This document shows, piece by piece, positions 42,391-53,619 of a stretch of 64,000 nucleotides of DNA. Origin of the DNA: Agapetus fuscipes (taxonomy: Eukaryota > Arthropoda > Insecta > Trichoptera > Glossosomatidae); NCBI GenBank assembly GCA_951799405.1, contig OX637342.1, positions 2,046,001-2,110,000 of the forward strand, in the 5' to 3' direction. The notes below the pieces were generated by a model. That model ran no database searches, was not told the origin of the DNA, and saw only the letters and a program-made list of their open reading frames with translations. Numbering within the stretch: the first letter of the stretch is position 1; every line of letters starts with the position of its first letter. A program made the position numbers and the translations under genes.

Positions 42391-42632
42391 CGCTTCCCCA
42401 GTTCTTGTTTACCGTATACGCCAATCTTGTCAAATATGACTTTTTCATGCAGTTGTCTTATGAATCAAATTCTACACAATCTGAGCTAAGAAAAACCGTA
42501 AAACTCGATAATGTGAGAGTTCTTTTAAATATTCTTTAAATAAATTTCTTGTTTTCATGAGACACATTGGTCCAGTACCTACACATGCAAACATTGCTCA
42601 TGTAAATTTTTCTCAATTAAACTAAGGCAGCG
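42391..42632 (+). mobile_element. MITE family C, complete copy with 4-bp TSD
   Basis: CGCTTCCCCAGTTCTTGTTT at the left, AACTAAGGCAGCG at the right. ATAT flanks both sides (42387-42390, 42633-42636). The right TIR is shortened by a deletion. Confidence 0.8.
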
Positions 42633-42639
42633 ATATATC

Positions 42640-43438
42640 AACATACTGTTGTATATGTATGCCAATGAACCTCGATTATAAAATTATGTAAAAATAAAAA
42701 AATAAGATTTTTCAAAATTTCTCAGATACGGTTTTACCTTTTTTGCCTACCCGAAAACCAAATCTATAGACCTAAAATTAAGTGAGGTAGGTAGGTACGC
42801 AGATAAGGTGTTAATATTTGTGCACCTTTATTTCCCATTTACCCCAGTGTGCGCTCGTTATCCTTCCCATATATACGCACAGAGGGGTCACCGACTGCCG
42901 CGCACGGCCAAAAACATTGCCCCAATAATTACCATCGTTAGCTTCCACGCTCTCGCATATAACCTGGGCCTAGCCTGAATCAAATTTAAACCAGTAAAGC
43001 CAGACTAAAATAAAATGAAAAAAGAATACTAAAAAAAAACTTTTTATTTTTATTATTTATTTTTATTTTGCCCCCTTTTGACAATCCGAGATAAATGTAT
43101 TTTCAGTGAAAATGCTTTTAACTTTCTTGTTTAAGCAAACATTTACGCTTTTTTAAATGATTTTTTTTTATAATAATTCTAGGTATGAGAAACTTACGTG
43201 AACTTACACGTGTCTGTATTTTCAATTTTAAATGTAGATAAATAATTGTATCTTTCCAACGTAGGCATTACGGATTATATGGATGTGAAATTCCTCTTAT
43301 TTTAGAGATATATATTTTTTTTTCAATAAAGTATTTAATTTTGCATAAACACTAAATATATAGGTACATAGTTAATTGACCAGAAAATGTAAAAATATTT
43401 TAAAAATTTAATGCACAGGTATTTCAAAGTTGCTTACT
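42640..43438. other. No gene recognised
   Basis: AT-rich with a GC-richer patch at 42840-42980. R1-like words at 43185-43275 (TTACGTGAACTTACACGTGT, TTTCCAACGTAGG) may be a decayed R1. Confidence 0.35.
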
Positions 43439-43439
43439 C

Positions 43440-43880
43440 ATACGTTGCTATGAGGCTGACCACGTACACTGTCAACACTTTTTTTTTTTAAATTAATTTG
43501 TGAAGAAGAATGCAATTCACTAAACTATTTTGCCTGGCCAGTTGTCTTCATGCAAAAGTAGAAGTTTGTGTGCATGCAACGACATCTGAACCAGGGTCAA
43601 TGTTATGGTCAAAGGGGCCAGCCGTGGCTCGAACCAACGTTATCTGAACCAAATACGCTAGCTGAACAAGCGTCTTGACCGCCGTGGCCATAGCACCGAC
43701 TCACTTTCTCAATGTTCCCCCTGTTTCAGGGAATGTTGATAAAAGTTGCAGGGCTCATGTTCATTTGAGGTTTGAATTTAATTTGTAAGTAAAACGGGAG
43801 CTTACACGTGTCTGTGTGTGGGTGGTCATTTTATATGACTTTTAAATGATAGGTAGTATATCTTTGCAACTTAAATTCTA
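43440..43880 (+). repeat. R1 repeat split by a family D insertion
   Basis: TTGCTATGAGGCTGACCACG (5' part) breaks at about 43477 and resumes at 43704 with ACTTTCTCAATGTTCCCCCT, ending TTTGCAACTTAAATTCTAGA. The insert (43478-43704) shares GTGAAGAAGAATGCAATTCA and GAACCAGGGTCAATGTTATG with the other family D copies. It is the longest D copy, 227 bp. Confidence 0.75.
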
Positions 43881-44496
43881 GATCAGAAGTATATTTTCAT
43901 GTTGAATATTTTATTTAATTTAGGCCAAGAAAAAAAGTATTCACATATTGTTTTGTTAATATCGTTATACAATCCCGTCTTGAGGTTTTTATTACTAGAA
44001 CAACAACAAATACATTCTCCCTGTTTTCGTAGATGGCCTTTTTGTGTCGTGTGTTTATTTTAACAACGGGATATTATATCCTTTATACTGGGGTATTCTA
44101 TGGGCACCTCCTGTTTAAATTCAACAAAGAAAATTGTATAATATTTACAATATTTTGTCATCATCATCATGTCAATCAGTGACGAACTCTTAATAAAGGC
44201 AAATAGTCTTTTTGCTTACAGGAACTTAATTTTGGTGCCGAAAAGATTGGTTTTCCTTAGAAAAAAAGTGCCATGAAGATCTTCAGAAATGTATTAAAAT
44301 TCGTTTCTGAAAAAAAAATATCATACATACATTAGGTATTAAATAAACATCTGCCTTCGAATTAAAATAAATAAAAGGAATATCAGTATTATGGAATCTA
44401 TACATTTAATATACCATGACTTGTCCATATTGTACTCATTGTAACATTATTTTATTTGCATTGTATGGAACAAAAGTTGGCAGTACGCTACTCAAA
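43881..44496. other. No gene recognised
   Basis: AT-rich; nothing identified. Confidence 0.3.
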
Positions 44497-44680
44497 ACAG
44501 CTAAGCTACACGGATAGTGTAACTTCTTGACTAATTTATCCCTGAAAGGGTAGTGATGTGGCGATTCAGGAACTATTTATTTTCATGGTAACGAGGCCGG
44601 CCTCACGCCAACCGTTGGGAGGTTTTCCAGCTCCTGCGGGGGCTGGTACTCATTTCTAGTGAACGCTGAGAGAACCTACA
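44497..44680 (-). repeat. SINE family A, 3' half, minus copy
   Basis: AGCTAAGCTACACGGATAGT, GTGTAACTTCTTGACTAATT, GAACTATTTATTTTCATGG and GGCCTCACGCCAACCG run in reverse family order; the head is missing. Confidence 0.7.
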
Positions 44681-44730
44681 GATACCGCCTTTGGTTCTAT
44701 ACGACTCATACAATATATCCTTCAACAGTT

Positions 44731-44989
44731 CGCTCCCTCAGTTCTTGTTTGCCGTGTAGACCAATTCTGTCAAATATGACTTTTTAATGCAGTTGTCTTA
44801 AGAATCAAATTCTACACAATCTGAGCTAAGAAAAAACGCACAACTCTATAATGTGAGAGTTGTTCTAAATATTTTTAAAATCATTTTCCTGTTTTCAAAA
44901 GACGCATTGGTCCAGTACACATACAAACATTGCTCATGTGAAATTAGCTTAGATAATGGTCTATACGGCAAACAAGAACTAAAGCAGCG
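44731..44989 (+). mobile_element. MITE family C, complete copy with 4-bp TSD
   Basis: The TIRs CGCTCCCTCAGTTCTTGTTT and (right) GCAAACAAGAACTAAAGCAG are inverted over ~24 bp. AGTT flanks both sides (44727-44730, 44990-44993). 259 bp, the longest copy. The open frame at 44853-45038 runs out of the MITE and is spurious. Confidence 0.85.
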
Positions 44990-45470
44990 AGTTAAAAAAA
45001 AGCAATACAAAAAACGTCAACATTTTTTTCATTTTTGAACGCGCCGTGGAATGTCTTTACATACATACGCTTCCAACATTGTCCCAGGGGTGAACATTTA
45101 TTAGTAGGTTTTAACAGACATGTGTACCCACATACCCCATCCGCATATTCGTCTGTCTGTTGGCCCGGCTAAACGTCGCTTAGCTCTAACGATACATCAC
45201 ACATACACAGCTGACGCGTCTGACAGGGCGATGGATTGCCACCGAAATGGATGTTGATCGAAGTGTACATGAAAAAAAAATTGCTACATACATATTGCAG
45301 TATCGCATTTACTGGGGTTAATTTGACAGAGAGCATACTGCTACGAATGTGTGATTGTGTGTGTGTTTTTACTTGTGTGAGTTTTCTGTGTCTCTAGATG
45401 TTAGGTACCTTGATAATTATATATTTTTAATTTTAATCGGTGGTGTGAGCATTTGCTCGAACCTTCTAAT

Positions 45471-45715
45471 ATTCCTTGACTTATAGGTTGGTATGTGGCT
45501 GACCACCCATACTGCAAAAAATGGTTCACTTTGCCAATGTCACACCTGTGTCAGGGAAGGTCGGTAAAAGTTGTAGGGCTTATGTTTATTTGAGGTTTGG
45601 ATTTTATTTGTAAGTACCTACACATTCAGCATTTGTAAGCGCGAACTACACGTGCTTGTTTGTGGGCATGCATCTGAGAGCTTTAAATGAATATATCCTT
45701 GCAACTTAGATTATG
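45471..45715 (+). repeat. R1 repeat, plus copy
   Basis: TTCCTTGACTTATAGGTTGG to CCTTGCAACTTAGATTATG. It belongs to the subfamily with the GCATCTGAGAGCTTTAAATG 3' half. Confidence 0.9.
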
Positions 45716-46021
45716 TATATATTATTAAATAGATTATTCTACATATAATGTTCTGCAGTCAGGATTTTTTCGGTCTCCAACCTTTCTAGAACCGTCCTTA
45801 TGTCATATAAGTTGAGATAAGTTGTTATAATATCCAATTCGTACATCGTAACAAAACGAATTTATTAATCAAAAATATTTATTCAATCGAGAAAATAAGA
45901 TTCGCATTGCCAATGTCATTCCTGTTTAAGAAAACGGCGGTAAAAGTTGCAGGGTTGGTATTCTTATTTTATTTGTCCAAATGCAGACGCAAAATTAAGC
46001 GTACCTACTTGCTAGTGATCT

Positions 46022-46264
46022 ATCTATAATCTAAGTTGCAAGGATATATTCATTTAAAGCTCTCAGATGTATGCCCACAAACCAACAAGTGTAGTTCGCG
46101 CTTACAAATGCTGAATGTGTACTTACAAATAAAATCCAAACCTCAAATGAACATAAGCCCCACAACTTTTGCCGACCTTCCCTGAAACAGGGGTGACATT
46201 GGCAAAGTGAACCATTTTTTACAGTATGGGTGGTCAGCCTCATACCAACCTATAAGTCAAGGAA
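46022..46264 (-). repeat. R1 repeat as 3' UTR of the minus-strand LINE
   Basis: Same 243 bp as at 28497-28739 with no difference seen. On the minus strand it lies ~115 bp after the LINE stop codon. Confidence 0.9.
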
Positions 46265-46379
46265 TATGAATAATAAATTACATTTAAATATAAAAAAGAA
46301 CAAAACCTTACAAAGAAATCTATACAAAAAAAGTTAAAAATTTCCTATGCAAAAAATGTAGCAAATGAATACACCAACA

Positions 46380-46859
46380 TTAGAAATCAACATTGCAGAT
46401 TAGCCGCCACTTCTTCCTGTCCTTGCATACTTCTTTCATTTCATCCAGAGTCATAACCTTTTTCATACAAGTCCTCCTTTTATTATGACTCTGGATATCC
46501 CAGTCATTCGCTATTTCAGAGATTTGATCCTTCCATACTTTTCTCGGTCTTCCTCTACCACGACATCCATCTATTCTAGCAACATATACTTTCTTCGTCA
46601 ATCTTTCATCACTCATTCTCTCCAAATGCCCGAACCATCTTAACATACTTCTTTTAATCTTCACTTTCACACTTTCCCTTACACCACATTCTTCTCTTAC
46701 AAAATCATTTCTCACCCTGTCACTTCGTTTTTTCCCAATCATACTTCTTAGATAGTCCATTTCTACTCTATGGACTTTACTAATTTCCCTTTCACTCACC
46801 GTCCAGGCTTCACTTCCATACATCAAGGTTGGCACTAGTATACCACCGTGCACCGCCAA
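46380..46859 (-). pseudogene. LINE reverse transcriptase C-terminal region, longest copy
   Basis: 159 residues, still open. It begins MAVHGGILVPTLMYGSEAWT, the conserved end of the RT thumb region (LMYGSEAW). Then come DYLRSMIGKKRSDRVRND, MLRWFGHLERM, GRGRPRKVWKDQI, a CMKKVMTLDEMKEVCKD helix and KKWRLICN at the end. This is the post-catalytic part of an insect endonuclease/RT protein, normally near 900-1000 residues, so some four-fifths is missing through 5' truncation. It shares the C-terminus with 9764-10009 and 54154-54399 and is followed by R1. The intact frame over 480 bp implies recent arrival. Confidence 0.85.
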
Positions 46860-47342
46860 TCTAACATTTTTTGATCATACATTAAATTGTAATCTCAAAT
46901 GATACTGTATATTTGCAGCTTAGATAAAAGACTGCAGAGAGATAGATTATTAAAGTATTCCCTATGAAAGAAAATGTATCATTAATATTCAGAAAACGAA
47001 GAATTTTGACTGGTTTTTACAGCGATTTGAAAGTAAATAAAAAATAAAGAAAAATGAGTCAAGTGAAAATGAGTCGCTAGTTAGGCGACTTACAAACAAA
47101 GGTCGACGAAAGACTGATGGGAGGTTTAATGGTTCTGTTAAACGAAAGACAACAGAAAATAGAAAAATTCAGTCAAAGCGATAATTGACGGACAACATAA
47201 TGAATTTAAAAATATTTTTTCGTTAAAGAATATACTTTCTTCTGTAAAGGCAAAATTTTTCATATAACTAAAAAAGTGCATTGTTGATGATCTCGTTGAA
47301 CAGTATTACTAGGAAACATTTTTTTTTTAATTACAATTTGTT

Positions 47343-47590
47343 TACTGATAGTTGTTCCTTGACTGATCGGTTAGTATGAGGCTGACCCCCCGTGCTGTAA
47401 AAATTGGTTCACTTTTGGTGATTCAGGAAAAGGCGGCAGAAGTTGCAATGCTTATGTTCATGTGAGGTTTTGTTTATTTGTATGCACAACTACAAAATGT
47501 GTTGGCGCGAACCTGCATGTGCCTGTCTTCGGGTATGCATTTAATATGAGCCATAAACATATATTTGCAGCTTAGATTGTAGATTATAGA
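47343..47590 (+). repeat. R1 repeat, plus copy
   Basis: TTCCTTGACTGATCGGTTAG to TTTGCAGCTTAGATTGTAGA; the central block is shortened. Confidence 0.8.
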
Positions 47591-47829
47591 TTACCGTCCC
47601 GGCTGATGAAGACATATTTTTTCCCCCTGTTTTCGATTCGACTGCATTCTGAAAGATAGCCTGCTCTTTGCAGTGCACGCATTAAATGAAGCAATATGAA
47701 ATGATTGAAGAGCGTACGCGACGCCCCAGATACCATACACCTGATTGCTAAATCGGTGATTTGGATTGGCGTGAGACCGACCACCCCACTTTTATCACAA
47801 GAGCATTAGCCATAAGTCATTATTGTATG

Positions 47830-47925
47830 ACCAAACGCAACTAAGCTGGATATATAGTGCATTTTTCAACCACATCATCCCCAAAGGATTCGCATGACGA
47901 AATTGGAACCATTTTTTTTTTATAT
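47830..47925 (-). repeat. SINE family A, 3' fragment
   Basis: AACGCAACTAAGCTGGATAT, ATCATCCCCAAAGGATTCGC and GAACCATTTTTTTTTTA match the family end in reverse. Confidence 0.6.
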
Positions 47926-47939
47926 GTAAATAATAATAA

Positions 47940-48232
47940 TTTTACGATGATTTATTTGGTGAGCGCTGTTTTTGTGTGTATCGCACCTCAATAGCTCTCT
48001 GCGAGCTTGGTCGTCGCTGTAGAAAGCGCCAATTCTCAAGCAATACCCAGTTGCTGTAAGGTTGGATGGACCTTTCAGTGACCGGTCTTTGGTAAAGGTT
48101 TATGAATTTCTCAACCCAGCGAAGAGAAAATTTGGAAATATAAATGGTATTTTTTGTGCTCCGTCGGGATTCGAATCCACAACTTTCCATTTATGAGTCC
48201 GAAGTGCTACCACTGAACTACGGACCGCTATT
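47940..48232 (-). repeat. SINE family B, full-length minus copy
   Basis: From GATTTATTTGGTGAGCGCTG (tail side) to ATTCGAATCCACAACTTTCC and TACGGACCGC (head side). The minus frame at 47942-48190 is the SINE read through. Confidence 0.85.
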
Positions 48233-48417
48233 AGTTTGGTTTATTTGGTGAGTGTTGTTCTTGTTTGAAATATAATTCAAAAGCATTTTGCAATCTTGAT
48301 TATTGCTATAGCAATAACCAAGATCGCAAAATCAACAACTCACAAAAAACATATTCTTCTTATATTTTAAAACATAGGTATTCTTCTTCTATTTTTTCAG
48401 CCACTTTTAGTCCGTCT

Positions 48418-48565
48418 CAATGCCTTTTAATTTGAAATTTTTAGTATTTCAAAATAAATTTCGAGCTTATGAGACAAAGTTCTCCAGTATACATACAAGC
48501 AAAGCTCATATGAAATTACCTGTGATGGACATAAGACAAATAAGCACTAAGGGTACGATATATCA
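48418..48565 (+). mobile_element. MITE family C, right half
   Basis: AAAATAAATTTCGAGCTTAT, CCAGTATACATACAAGC, ATGAAATTACCTGTGATGGA and AAATAAGCACTAAGGGTACG. The left half is not recognisable. Confidence 0.6.
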
Positions 48566-48791
48566 GTTCTATAACTTAGATTTTATAGAGGCAAATTATG
48601 GTATTCTAGATGAAAGTAAAAATAAATAAATAAAAGTGTGATTCCTGCATAGAATAAATTACTTCTTTAATCCATTTACCATTCAGGCGTCAAGTTAAAT
48701 ATTTTCATAATAAAAATGATCGTAAAACTTTATACTCGTACAAAAGAGACCCACCTCCTTTAGAGCGACCTAGTAAACGCATCAGGAACGT

Positions 48792-49313
48792 TTCCATGAT
48801 AGAACGATACAGTGACAAAACGACACATGACAGAACAGCATTTTTTAAATAGATTTGTGAAGAGGAGTGAAATTCACCAACCTATACTGCCTTGCCAAAA
48901 ACAGGTATTTACCCAATAAGATATGTAGAACCAGGGTCAAAGTTATGGTCCAAACACGTTAGAAAGATCAGCCCACTTCGTCCCACTCGGCCATAACACC
49001 GACATGACAAAACATCGCTATAAAACAACCTAGAAAATACATCACTATAACAAAACAACATAAGGATAAAACATTACATGGCAAAACATCACAAGACAAG
49101 ATATTTGTGATGTTTTATCCAGTGATGTTTTTTCATTTGCCGTATATGGTATGTTTTATTGTTGGTATGTGATGTTTTGCCATGTGATGTATTTTCTGAG
49201 TTGTTTTATCAAGCGATGCTTTGTCATGTGATGTACTGTCATCGTGATGTTCTGTCATGTGTCGTGCTGTCATGTGTCGTTTTGTCACTGTGCCGTTCTA
49301 AGCTGTCACCATT
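48792..49313. mobile_element. Foldback-like element of 15-bp repeats with 8-bp TSD
   Basis: AGGAACGT flanks both sides exactly (48784-48791, 49314-49321). The left arm has TAGAACGATACAGTGACAAA and the right arm its inverse TTTTGTCACTGTGCCGTTCT; arrays of ACATCACATGACA-type repeats lie inside. A family D piece is inserted at about 48842-48985. An 8-bp TSD with repeat-built arms recalls Galileo/Foldback of the P superfamily or a hAT, but no transposase is present. Confidence 0.7.
48842..48985 (+). repeat. Interspersed repeat family D inside the foldback element
   Basis: AATAGATTTGTGAAGAGGAG, ATTCACCAACCTATACTGCC and GAACCAGGGTCAAAGTTATG as at 43478-43704, ending near CGGCCATAACACCGAC. Confidence 0.65.
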
Positions 49314-49644
49314 AGGAACGTGGTTTTGTATATACAATTCCATAACTTAAACGAATGGTCGATCTGAAATCCTTTGAATATGACGCAAGCATGCATGGAA
49401 TCTGGTTCAACTGATGACTATAAAAAGCCAAGATAACATTTAAAATTACAGGGTTGCATGTATTACGTTAAAAACCCAGAAAAAAATCTTATCAGGAAAA
49501 TGAACAGTTCTTGTTTACCGAATAAAATAATTAAAGGGTTAAAAAAAAAACAATTTTGTTCTTCTAACTCAGGATTAACTAACTGCGATTCTAATGCAGC
49601 CATTTTATTTGGATCGTGCCTTGTACATTGCCAACTGATTGTTG

Positions 49645-49735
49645 ACCAGTCACTCTGTAGTCTAGTGGTTAATGCTACGGATTCGCAAATCAAAGCACCC
49701 TAGTTTGATTCCCAGCGGAGAACAAAAAGAGTAGT
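49645..49735 (+). repeat. SINE family B, head fragment
   Basis: GTCACTCTGTAGTCTAGTGG, TTAATGCTACGGATTCGC, GTTTGATTCCCAGCGGAGAA and an A-run: tRNA-like head only. Confidence 0.6.
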
Positions 49736-49739
49736 TTTT

Positions 49740-50484
49740 TTGTGCTCGGCAAAGTTGACTTACTTTATTCGCTAAGTTGCAAACTTATAGACACGGCACC
49801 GTGCAAATTGATGAACCTTACCTAACCTAACCTAAATATGAAAAAGTTTATAAAAAAATGTAAAGCAACATAAATAATAACAATAAATCATATTAACAAA
49901 CTTCCCAGCGGCTTCCCATAAGAATAATGAACAAGGAATAATGAAAAATACATTATTAATTTTAAATGAATCATCACAATGTTAATACGCAAATCCTTAC
50001 ACTTTTACAAAATCTAAGTCATTTATATAGTATGTATGTAGGTTATTCTTGCATCTTCTATCTTCATTCAGCCCCATATATTGACGTCTCTCCATACAAC
50101 ACGTGCCCTTACATATTGGGTGGGCCACGGTTCACTTTTATGCCAAACAAAACGCTCTAGTTTATTTTCCCAAGCCCGTTCACGTCTTGTGGGGCTAAAT
50201 AACTAAACCAGAATAGATCCAGAATACCACAAGTATAAAACCATACATTTAAACTCAAATGCTGCGTTTTACCAAAAAAGTATGGAAGCTTAAGCGTTCA
50301 TAAGAGGTGATTTTTTTGTTATGTACATTTTTGGTTAATAAAGTTTTAGGTACCAACTATTTAAAAAATTATGGCATCTAACAGGGGATAGCGTAGGATT
50401 TCAAAGACTCGAATGATAAAATGGTTTAACGTTTGCCCTGTAGTTGAATATATTTTTGACTCTCAATGTCATTTGATGTATCCA
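49740..50484. other. No gene recognised; short CCTAA repeat
   Basis: CCTAACCTAACCTAA at 49822-49836 is three copies of the insect telomere pentamer complement, too short to mean a telomere. The rest shows no features. Confidence 0.35.
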
Positions 50485-50735
50485 TAATCTAAGTTGCAAA
50501 GATAAAATGAAATTCAAGGCTTAAATTTAATACACGCCCACAAGTAGACACGTGCGTAAATAAACGCTTACACAATACACGTGCTGCATGTGCACTTAAT
50601 TACAAAATAAACTAAGCTCACATGAACATAAGCTTTTCAACTCCTGTTGTTTTTCCTTAAGTAAGGTTGGTATTGGCAAAAGTTAACCTAGCTTTACAGC
50701 ATAAAGATCAGCCTCATTCCAACCTATAAGTCAAT
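50485..50735 (-). repeat. R1 repeat, diverged minus copy
   Basis: ATAATCTAAGTTGCAAAGAT to CATTCCAACCTATAAGTCAA. The central block has GTAAGG in place of CAGGG. Confidence 0.8.
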
Positions 50736-51204
50736 ATGAACTTAGATAATCTACAAGGTATAAAAAAAAAACCTAATTTTATTTAATTGTTCAACAGTTT
50801 GCCGTTTATTTTCTATTTATTTTCAAATAACATCTACAAGACTTACAAAAGGGTAGCATAGACTTTGAATTCCATATAGTAAGAAAGATAAAACGTAAGC
50901 AGATAATCCTATGAATAGAAAGAATAGAAAGAAAGAACGAAGCGACACATTTTCTATGTAGGTACAAAGGATTAGTGTTAGGTGGTCTAAGCTTCCTCCA
51001 CAAAAGAACAAAGCTTTTGTAATTTTCAAATCGTATTATGCATAAAAAAATTAAAATCAATATTTTATTATGTCTTGTATTTCATGCGGAAAATTCACTA
51101 TGGGAAACGTAATTTTGAAATTTCAAAAAAAAAAAAAAATTTAGAAATTAAATCTAATTTTTTGTAGAACCTACTTTTATTATTTACAATCTTTATTCTA
51201 TAAT

Positions 51205-51455
51205 CTATAATCTAAGCTGCAAATATATGTTAACATCTAAGGCTCATATTAAATGCATGCTCACAGACAGGTAGGTACATGCAGTAGGTTCACGCCTACA
51301 CATTCTGCATGCGTGCATACAAAAAAACAAAACCCACATGAACATAAACATTGCAACTCCTGCCGCCTTTCCCTGAAACCGGGGTGGAATTGACAAAAGT
51401 AAACAGATTTTTACTGCACGGGGGGTCAGCTTCATTCCAATCGCCCTTCAATATT
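51205..51455 (-). repeat. R1 repeat, minus copy
   Basis: CTATAATCTATAATCTAAGC to AGCTTCATTCCAATCGCC; GCATGCTCACAGACAGG and CCCTGAAACCGGGGTGG are the landmarks. Confidence 0.8.
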
Positions 51456-51521
51456 TATTTTTATTTTTTATTCTTCTTCTTTCACAATTTTATTACACTT
51501 CCTTATATCTGTACCTTAGAG

Positions 51522-51997
51522 CAGTGGTTCCCAAACTTTAAATTTCGCGTACCACTCACGAAATTATAAATCAGCAGCATACCACTGAAGTTAAACAGTG
51601 AAAAAAAACGTTCAAAATGGTAAAGTAATAAAAACTGCAACAAGTCTTTATGACAACATTATGTTTATTAATTAATTATAGAAAATTGGTGCTGCATGTT
51701 CGAGACAAGAGAGGAAATATTTGGCTCAATTGTACCAAATTTTAAGCGCAAATTAGGGTCTATGTTAAACTGATTACGGTATATGTTGTTTTATTATCAA
51801 CATAGAAAATCCGCTCTCACAGAGATACGTGGTGGTTCACTCACTCTAAGTTCATTTTCAGTTACAAAATTTTCAGTTAAAAAACGTTTTATCTAATTAT
51901 TTACTATGTATGTCCTATGGCCATGGCTGCTTGCGTACCACCTTGAGAAGCGTCGCGTACCACTGGTGGTACGCGTACCATAGTTAGGGAATCACTG
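51522..51997. mobile_element. hAT-like non-autonomous element with perfect 8-bp TSD
   Basis: The left end CAGTGGTTCCCAAACTTTAA and the right end (reverse complement) CAGTGATTCCCTAACTATGG pair imperfectly, with GCGTACCAC repeated near both ends. CCTTAGAG flanks both sides exactly (51514-51521, 51998-52005). The CAGTGGTTCCCAAACTTT terminus is a familiar hAT signature. 476 bp, non-coding. Confidence 0.85.
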
Positions 51998-52364
51998 CCT
52001 TAGAGCATAAACAACGGTAGTCACATTTAGTAAAATGTGCAGGAGACGAGTTTTAGTGAAAATGTGCACTTTTTTTAAACCATCATAACTTCTAAATTAG
52101 ACAAGATATTTTTAATCTGTAAAAACTGTTTATCTTCTTTTATCGATATTTATTTAATGTGAAATAATGTGAACAACGTATATGGAACTTCCGTGGTTTA
52201 TGCTCGCACTTTTATGTGCACCCCATATTTATTACACTTCATATCTCAGTAACTATGAGTCCGAGGACTACAATATTTTTACCACTTATAGAACAGCTAA
52301 TTATAATAATTTATGCATCATTAACTTAAAAACGCAAAAAAGTGGACTTCCGTTGTTTATGCTC

Positions 52365-52500
52365 TAAGGTAGGTACAGATATGTAGTGGGTCCACATGCA
52401 GCATATGTAAGCGTGAATTTATACGCATATGCTTATAGGACGGCATATTATTAATTATTGTATATATAATATTGCTTAACAACTGAGTTTGTTCACTTTA
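52365..52500 (+). repeat. R1 repeat, 3' fragment
   Basis: GGGTCCACATGCAGCATATG, TAAGCGTGAATTTATACGC and the TTAATTATTG region only. Confidence 0.6.
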
Positions 52501-53020
52501 ACCAATTAAATTGCTAAGCGCAATTTGATCTGAAAAGTAGTTTTAGAATTAGTCTAATTTCATAAAAGTACAGAAGTAATATAGGATTTAGTGTCATATT
52601 TGCTCTTTTTATCCCCCTAAAGGTAAAAATTCATCATTGAATTTTAATTTTTTTTGTTATTACAATTGGATGCTATAACAAACCAAGCTCTGTAAATTTC
52701 TTAGCACGAGATGTAAAATATCGCTTGGAGATAAAACTCGGAAAAAAAAAGTGAAAGGGCGTTTTCTTCGGAATTAATTACCAAGATTCTTTACAGTCTT
52801 CAATTTGGCTTCGATACCTCAAGTATAAAACATTGCGTGAATACTTTATTATCGCGAAAAAATAAAAAATGGATGAAAACTAAATAAAACACTAGAAGCG
52901 CTGTTGTAAAATTGATACATTTTCTCTTTTTACGTTTGGGTAGAGTATTAACGCAAGGTTTTAAATTCGAGTTACAGAACAGCCGGAGCATGAAATCGCT
53001 AGAGAGTCCTGTAGATAAAT
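52501..53020. other. No gene recognised
   Basis: AT-rich. The frame at 52800-52991 (minus) has a hydrophobic run but nothing to support a gene. Confidence 0.3.
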
Positions 53021-53230
53021 CGTCCCCTTAGTGGTTGTTTGTCGTATGTTCATCAGAGATAATTTCACATAGGCAATGTTTGCATGTGCGGGTATTAGAC
53101 TAATGTGGCTTATGAAGACTGGATATTGATATAAAAAAAATTGTAAACAGCATACAGTATTGTATTTAACGTTTTTTCCTGGCTCAGATTGTGATGAATG
53201 TGCTTCTTAAGACAATATCATGGAAAGGTC

Positions 53231-53357
53231 CAGCCTTACACCAACTGAATCTTGCTTGAGAATTGGCGCTTTCTACAGCAACGACCAAGCTCGCAGAGGG
53301 CTTTCAAAGTGTGATTCACACAAAAACAGGACTCACCAAATCATTCATCCTAATATT
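53231..53357 (+). repeat. SINE family B, 5'-truncated copy with 7-bp TSD
   Basis: Begins at CAGCCTTACACCAACTGAAT and ends at the CATCCTAATATT tail. AAAGGTC flanks both sides exactly (53224-53230, 53358-53364), so the truncation happened at insertion. Confidence 0.85.
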
Positions 53358-53372
53358 AAAGGTCATCTTTGA

Positions 53373-53619
53373 CTTATAGGTTGGTATGCGGCTGACCACC
53401 CATGCTGTACAAAATGGTTCACTTTGCCAATGTCACCCCTGTTACAGGGAAGGACGGCAAGAGTTGCAGGGTGTATGTCCGTTTGAGATTGGTTTTTATG
53501 TTGTAGGCTCACATGAGGCACGTGCAAGCGCGAACTTGTATGTGTCTTGGTTGTGGGAATGCATGTAATGTGAATCTCCAATGTAACATATCTTTGAAAC
53601 TTAGATTAGATTAGATTAG
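53373..53619 (+). repeat. R1 repeat, plus copy with 8-bp TSD
   Basis: ATCTTTGA flanks it on both sides (53365-53372, 53620-53627). The last four bases of the left TSD also match the usual CCTTGA start, so the exact border is uncertain by four bases. The 3' end is a (TTAGA)n run. Confidence 0.85.

Larger units (their letters stand above)
45900..46925. mobile_element. Truncated LINE (minus) inserted into an older R1 (plus)
   Basis: The older plus R1 runs 45900-46013 (GCCAATGTCATTCCTGTTTA to CGTACCTACTTGC) and resumes at about 46883-46925 (AATCTCAAATGATACTG, TTTGCAGCTTAGAT). Between the halves lies a minus-strand LINE: R1 3' end (46022-46264), UTR, then coding end (46380-46859). TGATC is present at both junctions (46017-46021, 46873-46877), a likely short TSD. 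Confidence 0.7.

Noticed and set aside
49822..49836. Telomeric TTAGG repeat
   Set aside because: Only three units; too short and isolated in repeat-rich DNA.
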